Made by a program: the position numbers and the translations under genes
Shown here: positions 52,134-59,717 of the stretch, piece after piece
How the letters are laid out: the number at the start of each line of letters is the position of its first letter
How positions within the stretch are numbered: the first letter of the stretch is position 1
Assembly (NCBI GenBank): GCA_036488725.1
Contig: DASXHD010000085.1
Coordinates: forward strand, 1-64,000
Direction: 5' to 3'
Length of the DNA stretch: 64,000 nucleotides
Source: DASXHD01 sp036488725
GTDB lineage: Bacteria > Myxococcota_A > Polyangia > Polyangiales > Polyangiaceae
Notes under the pieces: model-generated
Databases searched by the model: none
What the model saw: the letters and a program-made list of their open reading frames with translations, nothing else
What the model was told of the DNA's origin: nothing

Positions 52134-53828
52134 GTGACGTTCGAACGCGAAGTCGCCGAGGTCAACGCGCGGCGCACGTCCGTGCTCCTGCCGATCCTGC
52201 TCGTGGCGCACGCCGTCCATGTGGCGGTGTTTCACAGGAGCGGCGCCGCGCGAGCCGCGATGACGCCGGTCGCGCTCCACTGGCGCGACGGCATCGCGCT
52301 GACGCACGCGGTGACCTTCGTCCTCGTGCTGCCGCTCGCGATCGTCGCGCTCCGCGGGCGCAAAGGCGGCGCGCCCCAGTGGCTCGGCGCCGCCGTGTCG
52401 CTCGTCTATCTGCTCCACGCCGCGATCGTCGTCGGCATCGACCAACAAGAGGTCACGAGCGTGACGCCGTTCATCGGCTACGCGCTCGGCGTCGCGGTCG
52501 TCATCGTCCTTCCGCCGCGCGTGTCGATTCCGCTCTACGTCGTCGGGCTCGCCGCGTTCGTCGTTTCGATCGAGACGATGCAAGCCGCGGCGAACGCGCG
52601 CCTCGCGATTTTGCCGAACGGTTTTTCGATCGTCGTCCTGAGCGTCGCCTTTTCGTGGATCCTCTGGAGCGCGCGCAAACGCGATTTCTCGCAGCGCGAA
52701 ACGATCGAGTCGCAGCGCGCCGCGCTCGCGCAGCTGAACGAAAGCCTCGAGCGCCGACTCGAAGAGAAGGTCGCCGAGATCGTCGAACGCGCCGAAGAGG
52801 TCGAGCGCTTGAACGCGCACCTCCAAGCGCAAGTCCGCGCGCGGTCGACCGAGCTCGAGGCCGCGCTCGCCAAGCTCGGCGAATCGCGACCGAGCGCGGC
52901 CAATCTCGCGCCGGGCGCAGTCGTCGCCGACCGTTTCGAAATCGCGCGCGTCCTCGGCGAAGGCGGCATGGGTGTCGTCTACGAAGGCGTCGACCGCGTC
53001 TCGCACGAGCGCGTCGCGATCAAAGTGGTGCACGCGAGCTCGGCGCGCGAGCTCGAGGCGCTCCAGCGTTTCGTGCGCGAAGCCGGGAGTGTCGCGGCCG
53101 TTCGTCATCCGGCGATCGTCCGCATGCTGCACGTCGACGTCACCGCCGAAGGAATGCTCTATCAAGTCCAAGAGCTCGTCCCCGGCGAAACGCTCGCCAA
53201 GGCGCGCGGCAACCGCGCGTGGCCCGCCGCGCAAGCCGCCCGTCTCGGCGCGGTCCTCGCCGAAGCGCTCGCCGCCGCGCACGCCGCGTCGATCATTCAC
53301 CGCGACGTGAAGCCGGGCAACGTCCTCCTCACGGCGAGCGCGCCCGGTCTCAAGCTCGTCGACTTCGGCATCGCGAAGCTCAAAGAAGACTCGGCGACGA
53401 CGCCCTCCGGCACACGAAGCGGCATGATGCTCGGCACGCCCGCGTTCATGGCGCCCGAGCAAATCGACGGCGCGCGCGACGTCACCGATCGCGCCGACGT
53501 CTACGCCGCGGGCGTCACGCTCTTTCTCCTCGTCACCGGTCGCTACCCGTTCGAGGGCGCGAGCTCGGTGCACGTCATGATCAGCCACAAGCTCGTCGAC
53601 GCGCCCGACCCGCGCGAGCTCGCGCCCGGGCTGCCCGCCGATTTCGCGGCGCTGCTCCGCGCGTGCCTCGCGAAAGAGCCCGCCGCACGGCCGTCGGCCG
53701 CCGAGCTCGCGCGCGCTCTCGGCGCGATCGCCGACGCGCTCGGTGCGCCTTCGCTCGAACAGATCGCGCTGCGCCGCAAGAGTGAGCGCGTCGCCGAAGA
53801 CGTCATCCCCACCGTCGCCGAAAGTTGA
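52134..53828 (+). CDS. membrane-sensor Ser/Thr protein kinase
   Basis: 564 residues from GTG. The N-terminal ~190 residues hold about six membrane segments with short loops. A coiled coil follows (about 195-250, RAALAQLNESLERRLEEKVAEIVERAEEVERL), then a Hanks-type kinase (about 265-530) with GEGGMGVVYEG, VAIKVV lysine, HRDVKPGN (catalytic D391), DFGIAK, GTPAFMAPEQ and DVYAAGVTLF. In most bacterial kinases of this kind the kinase is N-terminal and the sensor follows a single helix; here the order is reversed, resembling sensor histidine kinases. Targets unknown. TAATCG lies 18 nt upstream. Confidence 0.92.
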   Translation: MTFEREVAEVNARRTSVLLPILLVAHAVHVAVFHRSGAARAAMTPVALHWRDGIALTHAVTFVLVLPLAIVALRGRKGGAPQWLGAAVSLVYLLHAAIVVGIDQQEVTSVTPFIGYALGVAVVIVLPPRVSIPLYVVGLAAFVVSIETMQAAANARLAILPNGFSIVVLSVAFSWILWSARKRDFSQRETIESQRAALAQLNESLERRLEEKVAEIVERAEEVERLNAHLQAQVRARSTELEAALAKLGESRPSAANLAPGAVVADRFEIARVLGEGGMGVVYEGVDRVSHERVAIKVVHASSARELEALQRFVREAGSVAAVRHPAIVRMLHVDVTAEGMLYQVQELVPGETLAKARGNRAWPAAQAARLGAVLAEALAAAHAASIIHRDVKPGNVLLTASAPGLKLVDFGIAKLKEDSATTPSGTRSGMMLGTPAFMAPEQIDGARDVTDRADVYAAGVTLFLLVTGRYPFEGASSVHVMISHKLVDAPDPRELAPGLPADFAALLRACLAKEPAARPSAAELARALGAIADALGAPSLEQIALRRKSERVAEDVIPTVAES

Positions 53829-53830
53829 TC

Positions 53831-53869
53831 GGGTGGCCCGCGGGCCGGCCCGCGGGCCAGTTGGCCACC
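53831..53869. repeat. two adjacent 12-bp palindromes
   Basis: ggcccgcgggcc occurs twice back to back (53835-53846 and 53847-53858), enclosed by ggtggcc and ttggccacc, so the whole block can also fold as one long stem. It follows the kinase stop by 7 bp. It could act as a transcript end or protein-binding site; there is no T-run. The rest of the 101-bp gap shows nothing else. Confidence 0.5.
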
Positions 53870-53929
53870 CCCTCGCGCGAGGTTTCTCGATGAATTCGCG
53901 CGGCACGAATCGCGCAGTCGGTCGCCGCC

Positions 53930-54682
53930 ATGAGATGGATGCTCGTCGCTTTGTCGATCGTGTGCGGCTGCTCGGCCGAGCCAGTTGATCAAACGGACCA
54001 AACTTGGGACAGCGCCGGCGGCAACCCGACGCACGCGACCCACAGCTATTTGACCGAGCACGCGCTCGACGCGCTTCAAGACGCGCACCCCGCGCTCGCC
54101 ACCTACCGAGCCGACGTGCTCGACGGCGCGAACGAAGAGCTCCACGAGCTCCCGGTCGCCGACCCGGAGCTCGAGTCGCTGCGGCTCGAAGCCGGCGGCA
54201 CTAACTCGGGCTGCGAGCACCCGGAGGTTTACTTCGCCCACGCCGAGGAGCGCTGGCTCGCGGGCGATCCCGCGAAGGCGCTCTGGTTCGTCGGCATCCT
54301 CTTGCACTTCGTCGAGGACCTCGGCGTCCCGGCGCACGCGCTCCAAGTCTGGCACGAGAGCTCGCCGACGACGTGGGACCACTTCGAGCTCCTCGCGTTT
54401 CAACGGTGGGCGCCGCGCTTCGACGACGTCAATCGGGAGGACCCGGCGTTTGCGAGCCCTTCGGACTACGTCGCGTTCAGCGGCGATTGGGCGGCGAGCG
54501 ATTTCGGCGAGAGCTTTCCGGGCGTCACGTACGAGCGAACGCTCTTCGCGATGACCTGGCTCTTCGCGCCCGATTCGCAGAAAGCCTTCGTCGAGCAGCG
54601 CGAAGGGCGGACCGCGACGGCCGCGACCTGGGCGCTCGCCGCCGCGATTCAATCGCTCGAAGCGCTCAATCCATCCCCTTGA
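53930..54682 (+). CDS. zinc-phospholipase C-like (S1/P1-nuclease-fold) lipoprotein
   Basis: 250 residues. Lipobox LSIVCGCS (Cys about 14). The His/Asp pattern of the helical trinuclear-zinc fold is visible: THATHSYLTEHALDAL near the start, then LHFVEDLGVPAHALQVWHES (H-x3-D ... P-x-H) around 125-145 and WDHFELLAFQRW. Such proteins hydrolyse phospholipids or nucleic acids. It overlaps rtcB by 17 bp tail-to-tail. The family assignment is by motif only. Confidence 0.75.
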   Translation: MRWMLVALSIVCGCSAEPVDQTDQTWDSAGGNPTHATHSYLTEHALDALQDAHPALATYRADVLDGANEELHELPVADPELESLRLEAGGTNSGCEHPEVYFAHAEERWLAGDPAKALWFVGILLHFVEDLGVPAHALQVWHESSPTTWDHFELLAFQRWAPRFDDVNREDPAFASPSDYVAFSGDWAASDFGESFPGVTYERTLFAMTWLFAPDSQKAFVEQREGRTATAATWALAAAIQSLEALNPSP

Positions 54683-56072
54683 GGTTCGCGACCGGATAAA
54701 GACGATGCGCGACGCGAGCGATCCCTTCGGCCTCGAGCACGGCGAGCACCGCGTCGAGATCTTTGTAGACGCGACCGCACTCGTCGAGCGGCGTTCGCTT
54801 CGTGTTGCCGACGACCCCGCGGATCGCGACGCCGCCGAAGACGCGCGTCGTCTGACGCATCTCGTGATCGATCGCGTCGTGGTGCGCCTCGAGACGTCGC
54901 TTCGCTTCTCCACGCGCCATCAGCCGTCCCGAGCCGTGGTTCACCGAGAAGCCGCTCTTCGCCGCGCCGGCGAGCGGAAAGAGAATCGCCGCGCCCGCGA
55001 GCATCGAGCCCGGGATCAAGCACGGATGGCCCATCAACTCCCAGGGCGTCCCGACGAGATCCGGATGGCCCGCGGGGAACGCGCGCGTCGCGCCTTTTCG
55101 GTGAACGAAGCCGCGCTTCTCGGTCCCGTCCGGGAGCCGCACGGTCTCTTCTTGAACGAGGTTGTGCGAAATCTCGAAGTAGACCTCCCCGCGCACGCCC
55201 CACACTTCTTCGAGCGCGTCGCAGACCGCTTCCGCGATGAGATGTCGATTCGCGACCGCGAAGTTCGCGGCGCTGTTGTGGTGCGCCCAATATTTTTGTC
55301 CGAGCGGCTCGCTCGCGTAGAGGAACGACTCCTCGCGCTTGTTCATCGGGAGCTTTCGCGCGCGCGCACCCTCGTAGAAAAAGTGGTTCGCCGTCTGCCA
55401 GCCGTAGCCGCGCGAGCCGCAGTGCACCATCACCCAGACCTCGCCGGACTCTTTGTCGACTTGCATCTCGATGAAGTGGTTGCCGCCGCCGACCGACCCG
55501 AGCTGCCCGGCGACTTTGCTGCGGGCGCGATCGATCGCGTCGAGATCGACGTCCTCGGGAATCGGGATGTACTGGCGCTCGCAAACGTCGGCGCGCACGC
55601 CGATCGCTTTCGCGCCGTAGCGGAGGACCCGCTCGGCGTCGCGCTCCGAAAATTTCTTCATGCGCGCGGGCCGCCGCGAGCCGATGCCCGTGGCGACGCG
55701 CGCGTCGACCGCGCGCACCCAGCGCTCGCGCGACTCCCACGACGCGACCTTCTCGGCGTCGAGCCCCGGCACGCGCAGATAAATGACGCCGCACGAAATG
55801 TCGTAACCCGACCCGGCTTGGAGGATCGTCTCGTCGGTGACGATCACCGAACCGACCGGCACGCCGAAACCCGTGTGCGCGTCGGGCATGACGTACGCGC
55901 CGACCACCCCCTCGTACGACGCGGCCTGCGCGATTTGCCGCCACATCGACTCCTCCGACGCGCGGAAGAGCTCGTCCGAGAAGAACGCGTGCGCCTCGAC
56001 CTTCATCGCGTGCGTTTTCGGCAGCACGAAGTGATTGTCGGCTTGGCGGACGACGTGAGCTTTGAAAGACAT
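54666..56072 (-). CDS. rtcB: RtcB RNA ligase
   Basis: 468 residues from ATG 56072. It joins RNA 2',3'-cyclic phosphate or 3'-phosphate ends to 5'-OH ends with GTP and Mn2+. Motifs: YVMPDAHTGFGVPVGSVI, GYDISCGVIYLRVPG (Mn-binding Cys), GSVGGGNHFIEM, MVHCGSRGYG, and SVNHGSGRLMARGEA with the His that is guanylylated. The C-terminal VAHRLYPVANLKGMD is family-typical. The start has a strong Shine-Dalgarno. No RtcA, RtcR or archease gene is next to it; instead an unknown gene lies 19 bp upstream. Confidence 0.95.
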   Translation of the reverse strand: MSFKAHVVRQADNHFVLPKTHAMKVEAHAFFSDELFRASEESMWRQIAQAASYEGVVGAYVMPDAHTGFGVPVGSVIVTDETILQAGSGYDISCGVIYLRVPGLDAEKVASWESRERWVRAVDARVATGIGSRRPARMKKFSERDAERVLRYGAKAIGVRADVCERQYIPIPEDVDLDAIDRARSKVAGQLGSVGGGNHFIEMQVDKESGEVWVMVHCGSRGYGWQTANHFFYEGARARKLPMNKREESFLYASEPLGQKYWAHHNSAANFAVANRHLIAEAVCDALEEVWGVRGEVYFEISHNLVQEETVRLPDGTEKRGFVHRKGATRAFPAGHPDLVGTPWELMGHPCLIPGSMLAGAAILFPLAGAAKSGFSVNHGSGRLMARGEAKRRLEAHHDAIDHEMRQTTRVFGGVAIRGVVGNTKRTPLDECGRVYKDLDAVLAVLEAEGIARVAHRLYPVANLKGMD

Positions 56073-56080
56073 TCGGCGCT

Positions 56081-56087
56081 CTCCTTT
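56081..56087 (-). promoter_or_regulatory. Shine-Dalgarno of rtcB
   Basis: AAAGGAG, 8 nt before the ATG. It settles the start and fits an operon-internal position. Confidence 0.7.
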
Positions 56088-56091
56088 GGCG

Positions 56092-56814
56092 TTAGCACGA
56101 ACCGGACGCCCGGCGGACACGGGCATCGGCGTCCCGCCACACGACCTCGCGCTGACTCTCGGTGAGGACGCGCGCGTCCTCGGCGATCGCGCGGCGCGCG
56201 ACGCGCGCGGCAGAGACGCGAACGCGGAAGTCGCGGAGCACTTGGACCTCGCCGTCCGCGTGCACGCAGTGGCGCGACGCGCCGAGGTAGCGGTACTCCA
56301 TGCCGGTGCAGTCGCGCATCGCGTAGATCGCGCGCGCCGTCGCACGGAGGGCCGCGGGGCTCGCCGAGTAGACCACGCAGCCGCCGATCCGCTCGACGCG
56401 CTCGCGTCCCTCGTTCGGCTCCGGCCGCGCGGGGCCGGGAAGCTGGAGCCCAAAGGTCTGAAGACGCACCGTCACGTCGGACGGCCGGGCGAGATGAGCA
56501 CGCACAGCGCGGAGGTCCTGCGCGTCGACGCAGCCGAGGTCGGTGTTGACGAGCACGATGGGCTGCGCGGGATCGCCGTCGAAGGGCGTGCTCACCAGAT
56601 GCTCCGGGCCAAGGACGACGATCGTGCGGCGCGCCCGCTGGTAGGCGAGACTCCACATGAGCCGCGCGAGGACGAGCGCGCCGGCACCGTCGCTGAGGAC
56701 GTGCCACGTGTGATGAAACGAGTTCGTGCTGAAGCGCGCGCCGCACGACGGCCGCAGCGCGACCACGCGGTGGACCCGCGGGCCGACGCGAACGAGCCGA
56801 AGATGAGCTTTCAT
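56092..56814 (-). CDS. unknown protein co-transcribed with rtcB
   Basis: 240 residues from ATG 56814 (a GTG 12 nt upstream is possible). Cytosolic and basic. An N-terminal part FSTNSFHHTWHVLSDGAGALVLARLMW is followed by a Rossmann-like stretch (RRTIVVLGPEHLV, PIVLVNTDLGCVDAQDLRAVRAHLA) and a C-terminal GMEYRYLGASRHCVHADGEVQVL with His and Cys residues. No family recognised. With a 19-bp gap to rtcB and the same strand, it is likely an accessory or regulator of RNA repair. Confidence 0.72.
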   Translation of the reverse strand: MKAHLRLVRVGPRVHRVVALRPSCGARFSTNSFHHTWHVLSDGAGALVLARLMWSLAYQRARRTIVVLGPEHLVSTPFDGDPAQPIVLVNTDLGCVDAQDLRAVRAHLARPSDVTVRLQTFGLQLPGPARPEPNEGRERVERIGGCVVYSASPAALRATARAIYAMRDCTGMEYRYLGASRHCVHADGEVQVLRDFRVRVSAARVARRAIAEDARVLTESQREVVWRDADARVRRASGSC

Positions 56815-56903
56815 GGGCGAAATCACGCTCCCTTCGACGCGCGAGGATGCGCCGTGCTGACGACGAGGCCGCCAAAGGCGCGTGCGCCCGAGGCGCGATC
56901 GTG

Positions 56904-56909
56904 TAAAGA
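56904..56909 (+). promoter_or_regulatory. leaderless-type -10 hexamer for the gene at 56917
   Basis: TAAAGA in context gtgTAAAGA, 13 nt upstream of the GTG. Confidence 0.4.
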
Positions 56910-56916
56910 ACTCGCC

Positions 56917-57114
56917 GTGGACGAGCAGCCCGAAAAGAAATTCACGCCCGGGGCCATCGCGATGCTCGTCGTGATTCCGCTCGCGCTCGTCATCTTCGGC
57001 ATCGACGCGATCGTCTTGATTCGCGGCGACGACGCCGACCGCGCCGCGCGCGCGAAGGCCGCAGCGACGCCCGCTCAAACGGCGGACGCCGCGCCAGCGC
57101 CGACCGACGAATAG
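56917..57114 (+). CDS. small single-TM membrane protein
   Basis: 65 residues from GTG. Short polar N-terminus (DEQPEKKFTPG), one strong hydrophobic helix (about 12-34), then an Ala/Pro/Thr/Asp-rich tail. Real coding is supported by the composition and by the hexamer at 56904. Unknown function; it faces the small cationic gene tail-to-tail, 1 bp apart. Confidence 0.6.
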   Translation: MDEQPEKKFTPGAIAMLVVIPLALVIFGIDAIVLIRGDDADRAARAKAAATPAQTADAAPAPTDE

Positions 57115-57115
57115 A

Positions 57116-57280
57116 TCAGCGCGGGCGGATGCGGAAGCCGGAGCGGTCGCTCACGACCGGCTCCACGACGTCGAGCACCGGGCTCTCTTCACGAAGGCGC
57201 GCGCGAAACCACCGCACGAGCGCGCGCACGATGCGCAAACGAATGGGACGCGACCGAAACAGTCGCAACGCGGCTTGCAT
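57116..57280 (-). CDS. small Arg-rich amphipathic protein
   Basis: 54 residues from ATG 57280. Residues 1-34 are an Arg/Leu amphipathic helix (MQAALRLFRSRPIRLRIVRA, then LVRWFRARL), and the tail VLDVVEPVVSDRSGFRIRPR is less charged. It could bind nucleic acid or membranes. Real coding is supported by the strongest Shine-Dalgarno in the window. No family recognised. Confidence 0.6.
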   Translation of the reverse strand: MQAALRLFRSRPIRLRIVRALVRWFRARLREESPVLDVVEPVVSDRSGFRIRPR

Positions 57281-57285
57281 GGCAG

Positions 57286-57294
57286 CCTCCTTTT
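57286..57294 (-). promoter_or_regulatory. strong Shine-Dalgarno for the gene at 57280
   Basis: AAAAGGAGG with 5 nt to the ATG, close to the full anti-Shine-Dalgarno complement; it fixes the start of the 54-residue protein. Confidence 0.75.
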
Positions 57295-57377
57295 CTGGGT
57301 CCCGGCTCCGGACGCGCGCCGGAGCGCGTCTCTGACGCCGACTCACATAGGGGCGATCGCCGCGGAGTGAATCGTGT

Positions 57378-57383
57378 TACGGT
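57378..57383 (+). promoter_or_regulatory. leaderless-type -10 hexamer for the gene at 57391
   Basis: TACGGT in context gtgtTACGGT, 13 nt upstream of the GTG at 57391; it argues against the upstream GTG at 57367. Confidence 0.45.
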
Positions 57384-57390
57384 TTTGCTC

Positions 57391-57849
57391 GTGGGAGAGC
57401 GGATTTTGGGGGCGATCGTCGCGGTGTGCGCGGCGGCGTGCGTCGGCGACTCGGGCAACGCGTCGGACACGTTCGTCGGCACGTGGACGTGCGACATCAC
57501 GCAAACGGTCACCGTGAACAGTCGGCCGCCGCAGCCCGAGGAGGAGACGGACACCGTCCTCGTTTCGTCGACGGGACCCGGCGTGCTCCTCGTCGACGAC
57601 CAGGGGAGCAGCGGCGACTGCACGTTCACCGCGTCGTTCTCCGGCGGCACCGCGGCGGTCACCGGCGGCACCTGCGCGCTCGACGACGGACAGGGGGACA
57701 CCGCGAAGGCCACGTTCAACGGCGGCACGTTCATCCTCGACGGCTCGGGCAAGGGCATGAGCGGCAACGCCACCGCCTCGGTCATGGGCGTGTTCGGCGG
57801 CACGAACGTGACCGGCACCGAGACGAACACGTTCACCTGCACGCGGTAA
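57391..57849 (+). CDS. lipoprotein with small beta domain
   Basis: 152 residues from GTG 57391 (preferred over GTG 57367 because of the -10-like hexamer 13 nt upstream). Lipobox VAVCAAACVG gives a lipid Cys near residue 17. The mature part is beta-rich and Thr/Gly-rich (DTFVGTWTCDITQTVTVNS, CTFTASFSGGTAAVTGGTC, NTFTCTR at the end), a lipocalin-like or META-like small barrel. No family recognised. It is followed 10 bp later by the duplicated outer-membrane protein. Confidence 0.7.
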   Translation: MGERILGAIVAVCAAACVGDSGNASDTFVGTWTCDITQTVTVNSRPPQPEEETDTVLVSSTGPGVLLVDDQGSSGDCTFTASFSGGTAAVTGGTCALDDGQGDTAKATFNGGTFILDGSGKGMSGNATASVMGVFGGTNVTGTETNTFTCTR

Positions 57850-57852
57850 CAT
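57847..57852 (+). promoter_or_regulatory. leaderless-type -10 hexamer for the gene at 57860
   Basis: TAACAT in context gcggTAACAT, 13 nt upstream of the GTG. Its first three bases are the stop codon of the preceding gene. Confidence 0.45.
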
Positions 57853-57859
57853 CCACGGC

Positions 57860-58978
57860 GTGAAGTTGTCCGTCATCGCGGGCGTGCTCACGCTCGCCGC
57901 GCCCGCGTACGCGCTCGACCCGCGCTTCGGAGCGGAGCGGCAGCTCGTTCTCTCGAGCGACGCGACGACCGGCATGTCGTACCAGTCGGCGTTCGGCAGC
58001 GACGCGCGCTCGTTCGGTCTGACGATCTCGCCCAGCGTCGATTTTTTCGTCGTTCGCAATTTCTCGATCGGCGCGGGGTTCGACGTGAGCTTCCAATCGT
58101 CGCAAAGCGGCGACACGCAGGCGACGACGTTCGGCGGCGGCGTCCGCGGTCGCGTCGGCGTGAACGTGCCGCTCGGAAGGTGGATCTCGTGGTGGCCGCA
58201 AGCGCAGATCCGATTCGAGGCGAGCCACGTGGGCGTCGGCACGGTCGACGAAACGATCGCCGGGCCCACCGTGGGCGTCTACGCACCGATTTTACTCCAG
58301 CTGCGAACGCACTTCTTCATCGGCTTCGGTCCCGCGATCTCGCACACGTTCGACAACGTCCAAAGCAAAGGCACGAGCTCGAACGACGACTTGACCACGG
58401 TCTCGATCCAAACCGTTCTCGGCGGAACGATCGGCGGCGAAAATGAGTCGACCGACGATGCGCGCGTCGAGCGTCCGCGTTTCGGCGAACGTCGCGAGCT
58501 CGTCCTCGCCGCCGTCGGGGAGCTCGGATGGAACGGCGATCAAACCGTCGGCGCGTGGAGCGCGAGCGCGAGCGCGTCGGCCGAGATCGACTACTTCGTC
58601 GCGCGGCACTTTTCACTCGGCATCGGAGCCGGAGCCGGGTTCGGGCACAACGATTTCAAGCCCACGCCCTACGACGACTGGAGCGCGTCGATCCGACCCG
58701 AGATCGGATGGGACGTTCCGATCTCGGAGAGCTTCTCGTTCTACCCGCGCGTGTCGCTCGGCTTCGGCGTTTCGGCTCGCACCGAGCCCGCGACGACGAC
58801 GTTCGTGATGGACGTGGGCGCGTACGCGCCGGTGCTCTTTCACTTCGCGCCCCAGGTCTTCGTCGGTTTCGGACCGTCGCTCGACGCGATCGTCTTCCAG
58901 GCGGAGCAGCCGAGCGTCGCAGTCGACCCGCGCTCGGCCTCGATCGGCGCGTCTCTCTCCGTCGGCGGCTGGTTATGA
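57860..58978 (+). CDS. internally duplicated outer-membrane beta-barrel protein
   Basis: 372 residues from GTG. Sec signal ending AYA (about 18). Two homologous halves follow: about 20-185 (starting DPRFGAERQLVLSSDATTGM) and about 205-372 (starting RPRFGERRELVLAAVGELGW). Matching blocks include VDFFVVRNFSIGAGFDVSF against IDYFVARHFSLGIGAGAGF and GVYAPILLQLRTHFFIGFGP against GAYAPVLFHFAPQVFVGFGP. Each half is an outer-membrane-beta-barrel-like unit of about eight strands. It overlaps the PhoB-type gene by 6 bp. Confidence 0.8.
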   Translation: MKLSVIAGVLTLAAPAYALDPRFGAERQLVLSSDATTGMSYQSAFGSDARSFGLTISPSVDFFVVRNFSIGAGFDVSFQSSQSGDTQATTFGGGVRGRVGVNVPLGRWISWWPQAQIRFEASHVGVGTVDETIAGPTVGVYAPILLQLRTHFFIGFGPAISHTFDNVQSKGTSSNDDLTTVSIQTVLGGTIGGENESTDDARVERPRFGERRELVLAAVGELGWNGDQTVGAWSASASASAEIDYFVARHFSLGIGAGAGFGHNDFKPTPYDDWSASIRPEIGWDVPISESFSFYPRVSLGFGVSARTEPATTTFVMDVGAYAPVLFHFAPQVFVGFGPSLDAIVFQAEQPSVAVDPRSASIGASLSVGGWL

Positions 58979-59656
58979 ACCTGCGATGGTCAAACGATAG
59001 CCGACGCCGCGAACCGTCTCGATGAGCTCGGTGTTGCCGAGCTTTTCGCGCAGCCGCTTCACGTGCGTGTCGACGGTGCGCGTCACGAGGTCCGGCGAGA
59101 CGCCCCAAACGTCGTCGAGCAACGTCGCGCGCGACTGCACGCGATCGCGGCGCTCGTAAAACGTCATGAGCAGCCGAAATTCGAGCGCCGTGAGCTCGAC
59201 CTCTTGCACGCCAATCCACACGCGGTGAGCGTCGACGTCGATCTTGAGATCGCCGAGCTCGATTACGCCTCGTGTCTTCGCCGGCGCGGCCCCCGCGCGT
59301 CGCAAGATCGCGCCCACGCGCAAGAGGAGCTCGCGCATGCTGAACGGTTTGACGATGTAGTCGTCGGCGCCGACCTCGAAGCCGACTACGCGATCGATCT
59401 CTTCGCCGCGCGCGGTCAGCATCAGCACCGGAATGTTCGCGGTCTGCGGCGTGTGCTTGATCGTCTTGCAGATCTCGATGCCGCTCATGTCGGGCAACAT
59501 CAAATCGAGAATGACGAGCGCCGGTTTCTCGGCGAGCTTGTCGAGCGCCTGGCGCCCGCGCGTCGCCACGATGACCGCGTGACCGGCCTGGCGCAGGTTG
59601 AACGCGACCACGTCTCGAATGTCGACTTCGTCCTCGACGATCAGGATGCGGGCCAT
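58973..59656 (-). CDS. OmpR/PhoB-family response regulator
   Basis: 227 residues, preceded by GGGAGG. Receiver (1-120): acidic pocket in LIVEDE, phospho-acceptor D51 (ILDLMLPDMSG), MLTARG Thr and IVKPFS Lys. C-terminal winged helix (about 130-225): LTALEFRLLMTFYERRDRVQSR, TRTVDTHVKRLREKLG, IETVRGVGYRL. It is a DNA-binding regulator with no histidine kinase gene beside it. It lies 61 bp downstream of the DUF4912 gene and may be co-transcribed with it. Confidence 0.94.
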   Translation of the reverse strand: MARILIVEDEVDIRDVVAFNLRQAGHAVIVATRGRQALDKLAEKPALVILDLMLPDMSGIEICKTIKHTPQTANIPVLMLTARGEEIDRVVGFEVGADDYIVKPFSMRELLLRVGAILRRAGAAPAKTRGVIELGDLKIDVDAHRVWIGVQEVELTALEFRLLMTFYERRDRVQSRATLLDDVWGVSPDLVTRTVDTHVKRLREKLGNTELIETVRGVGYRLTIAGS

Positions 59657-59717
59657 CGGAGCGTCCTCCCGAGCTCCGAAGCTACGTGCCGATTGTGACG
59701 GCGACGTGAACGAATGG

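Noticed and set aside
51174..53906. 910-codon minus frame opposite the MFS and kinase genes
   Set aside because: Shadow; both forward genes have complete family motifs.
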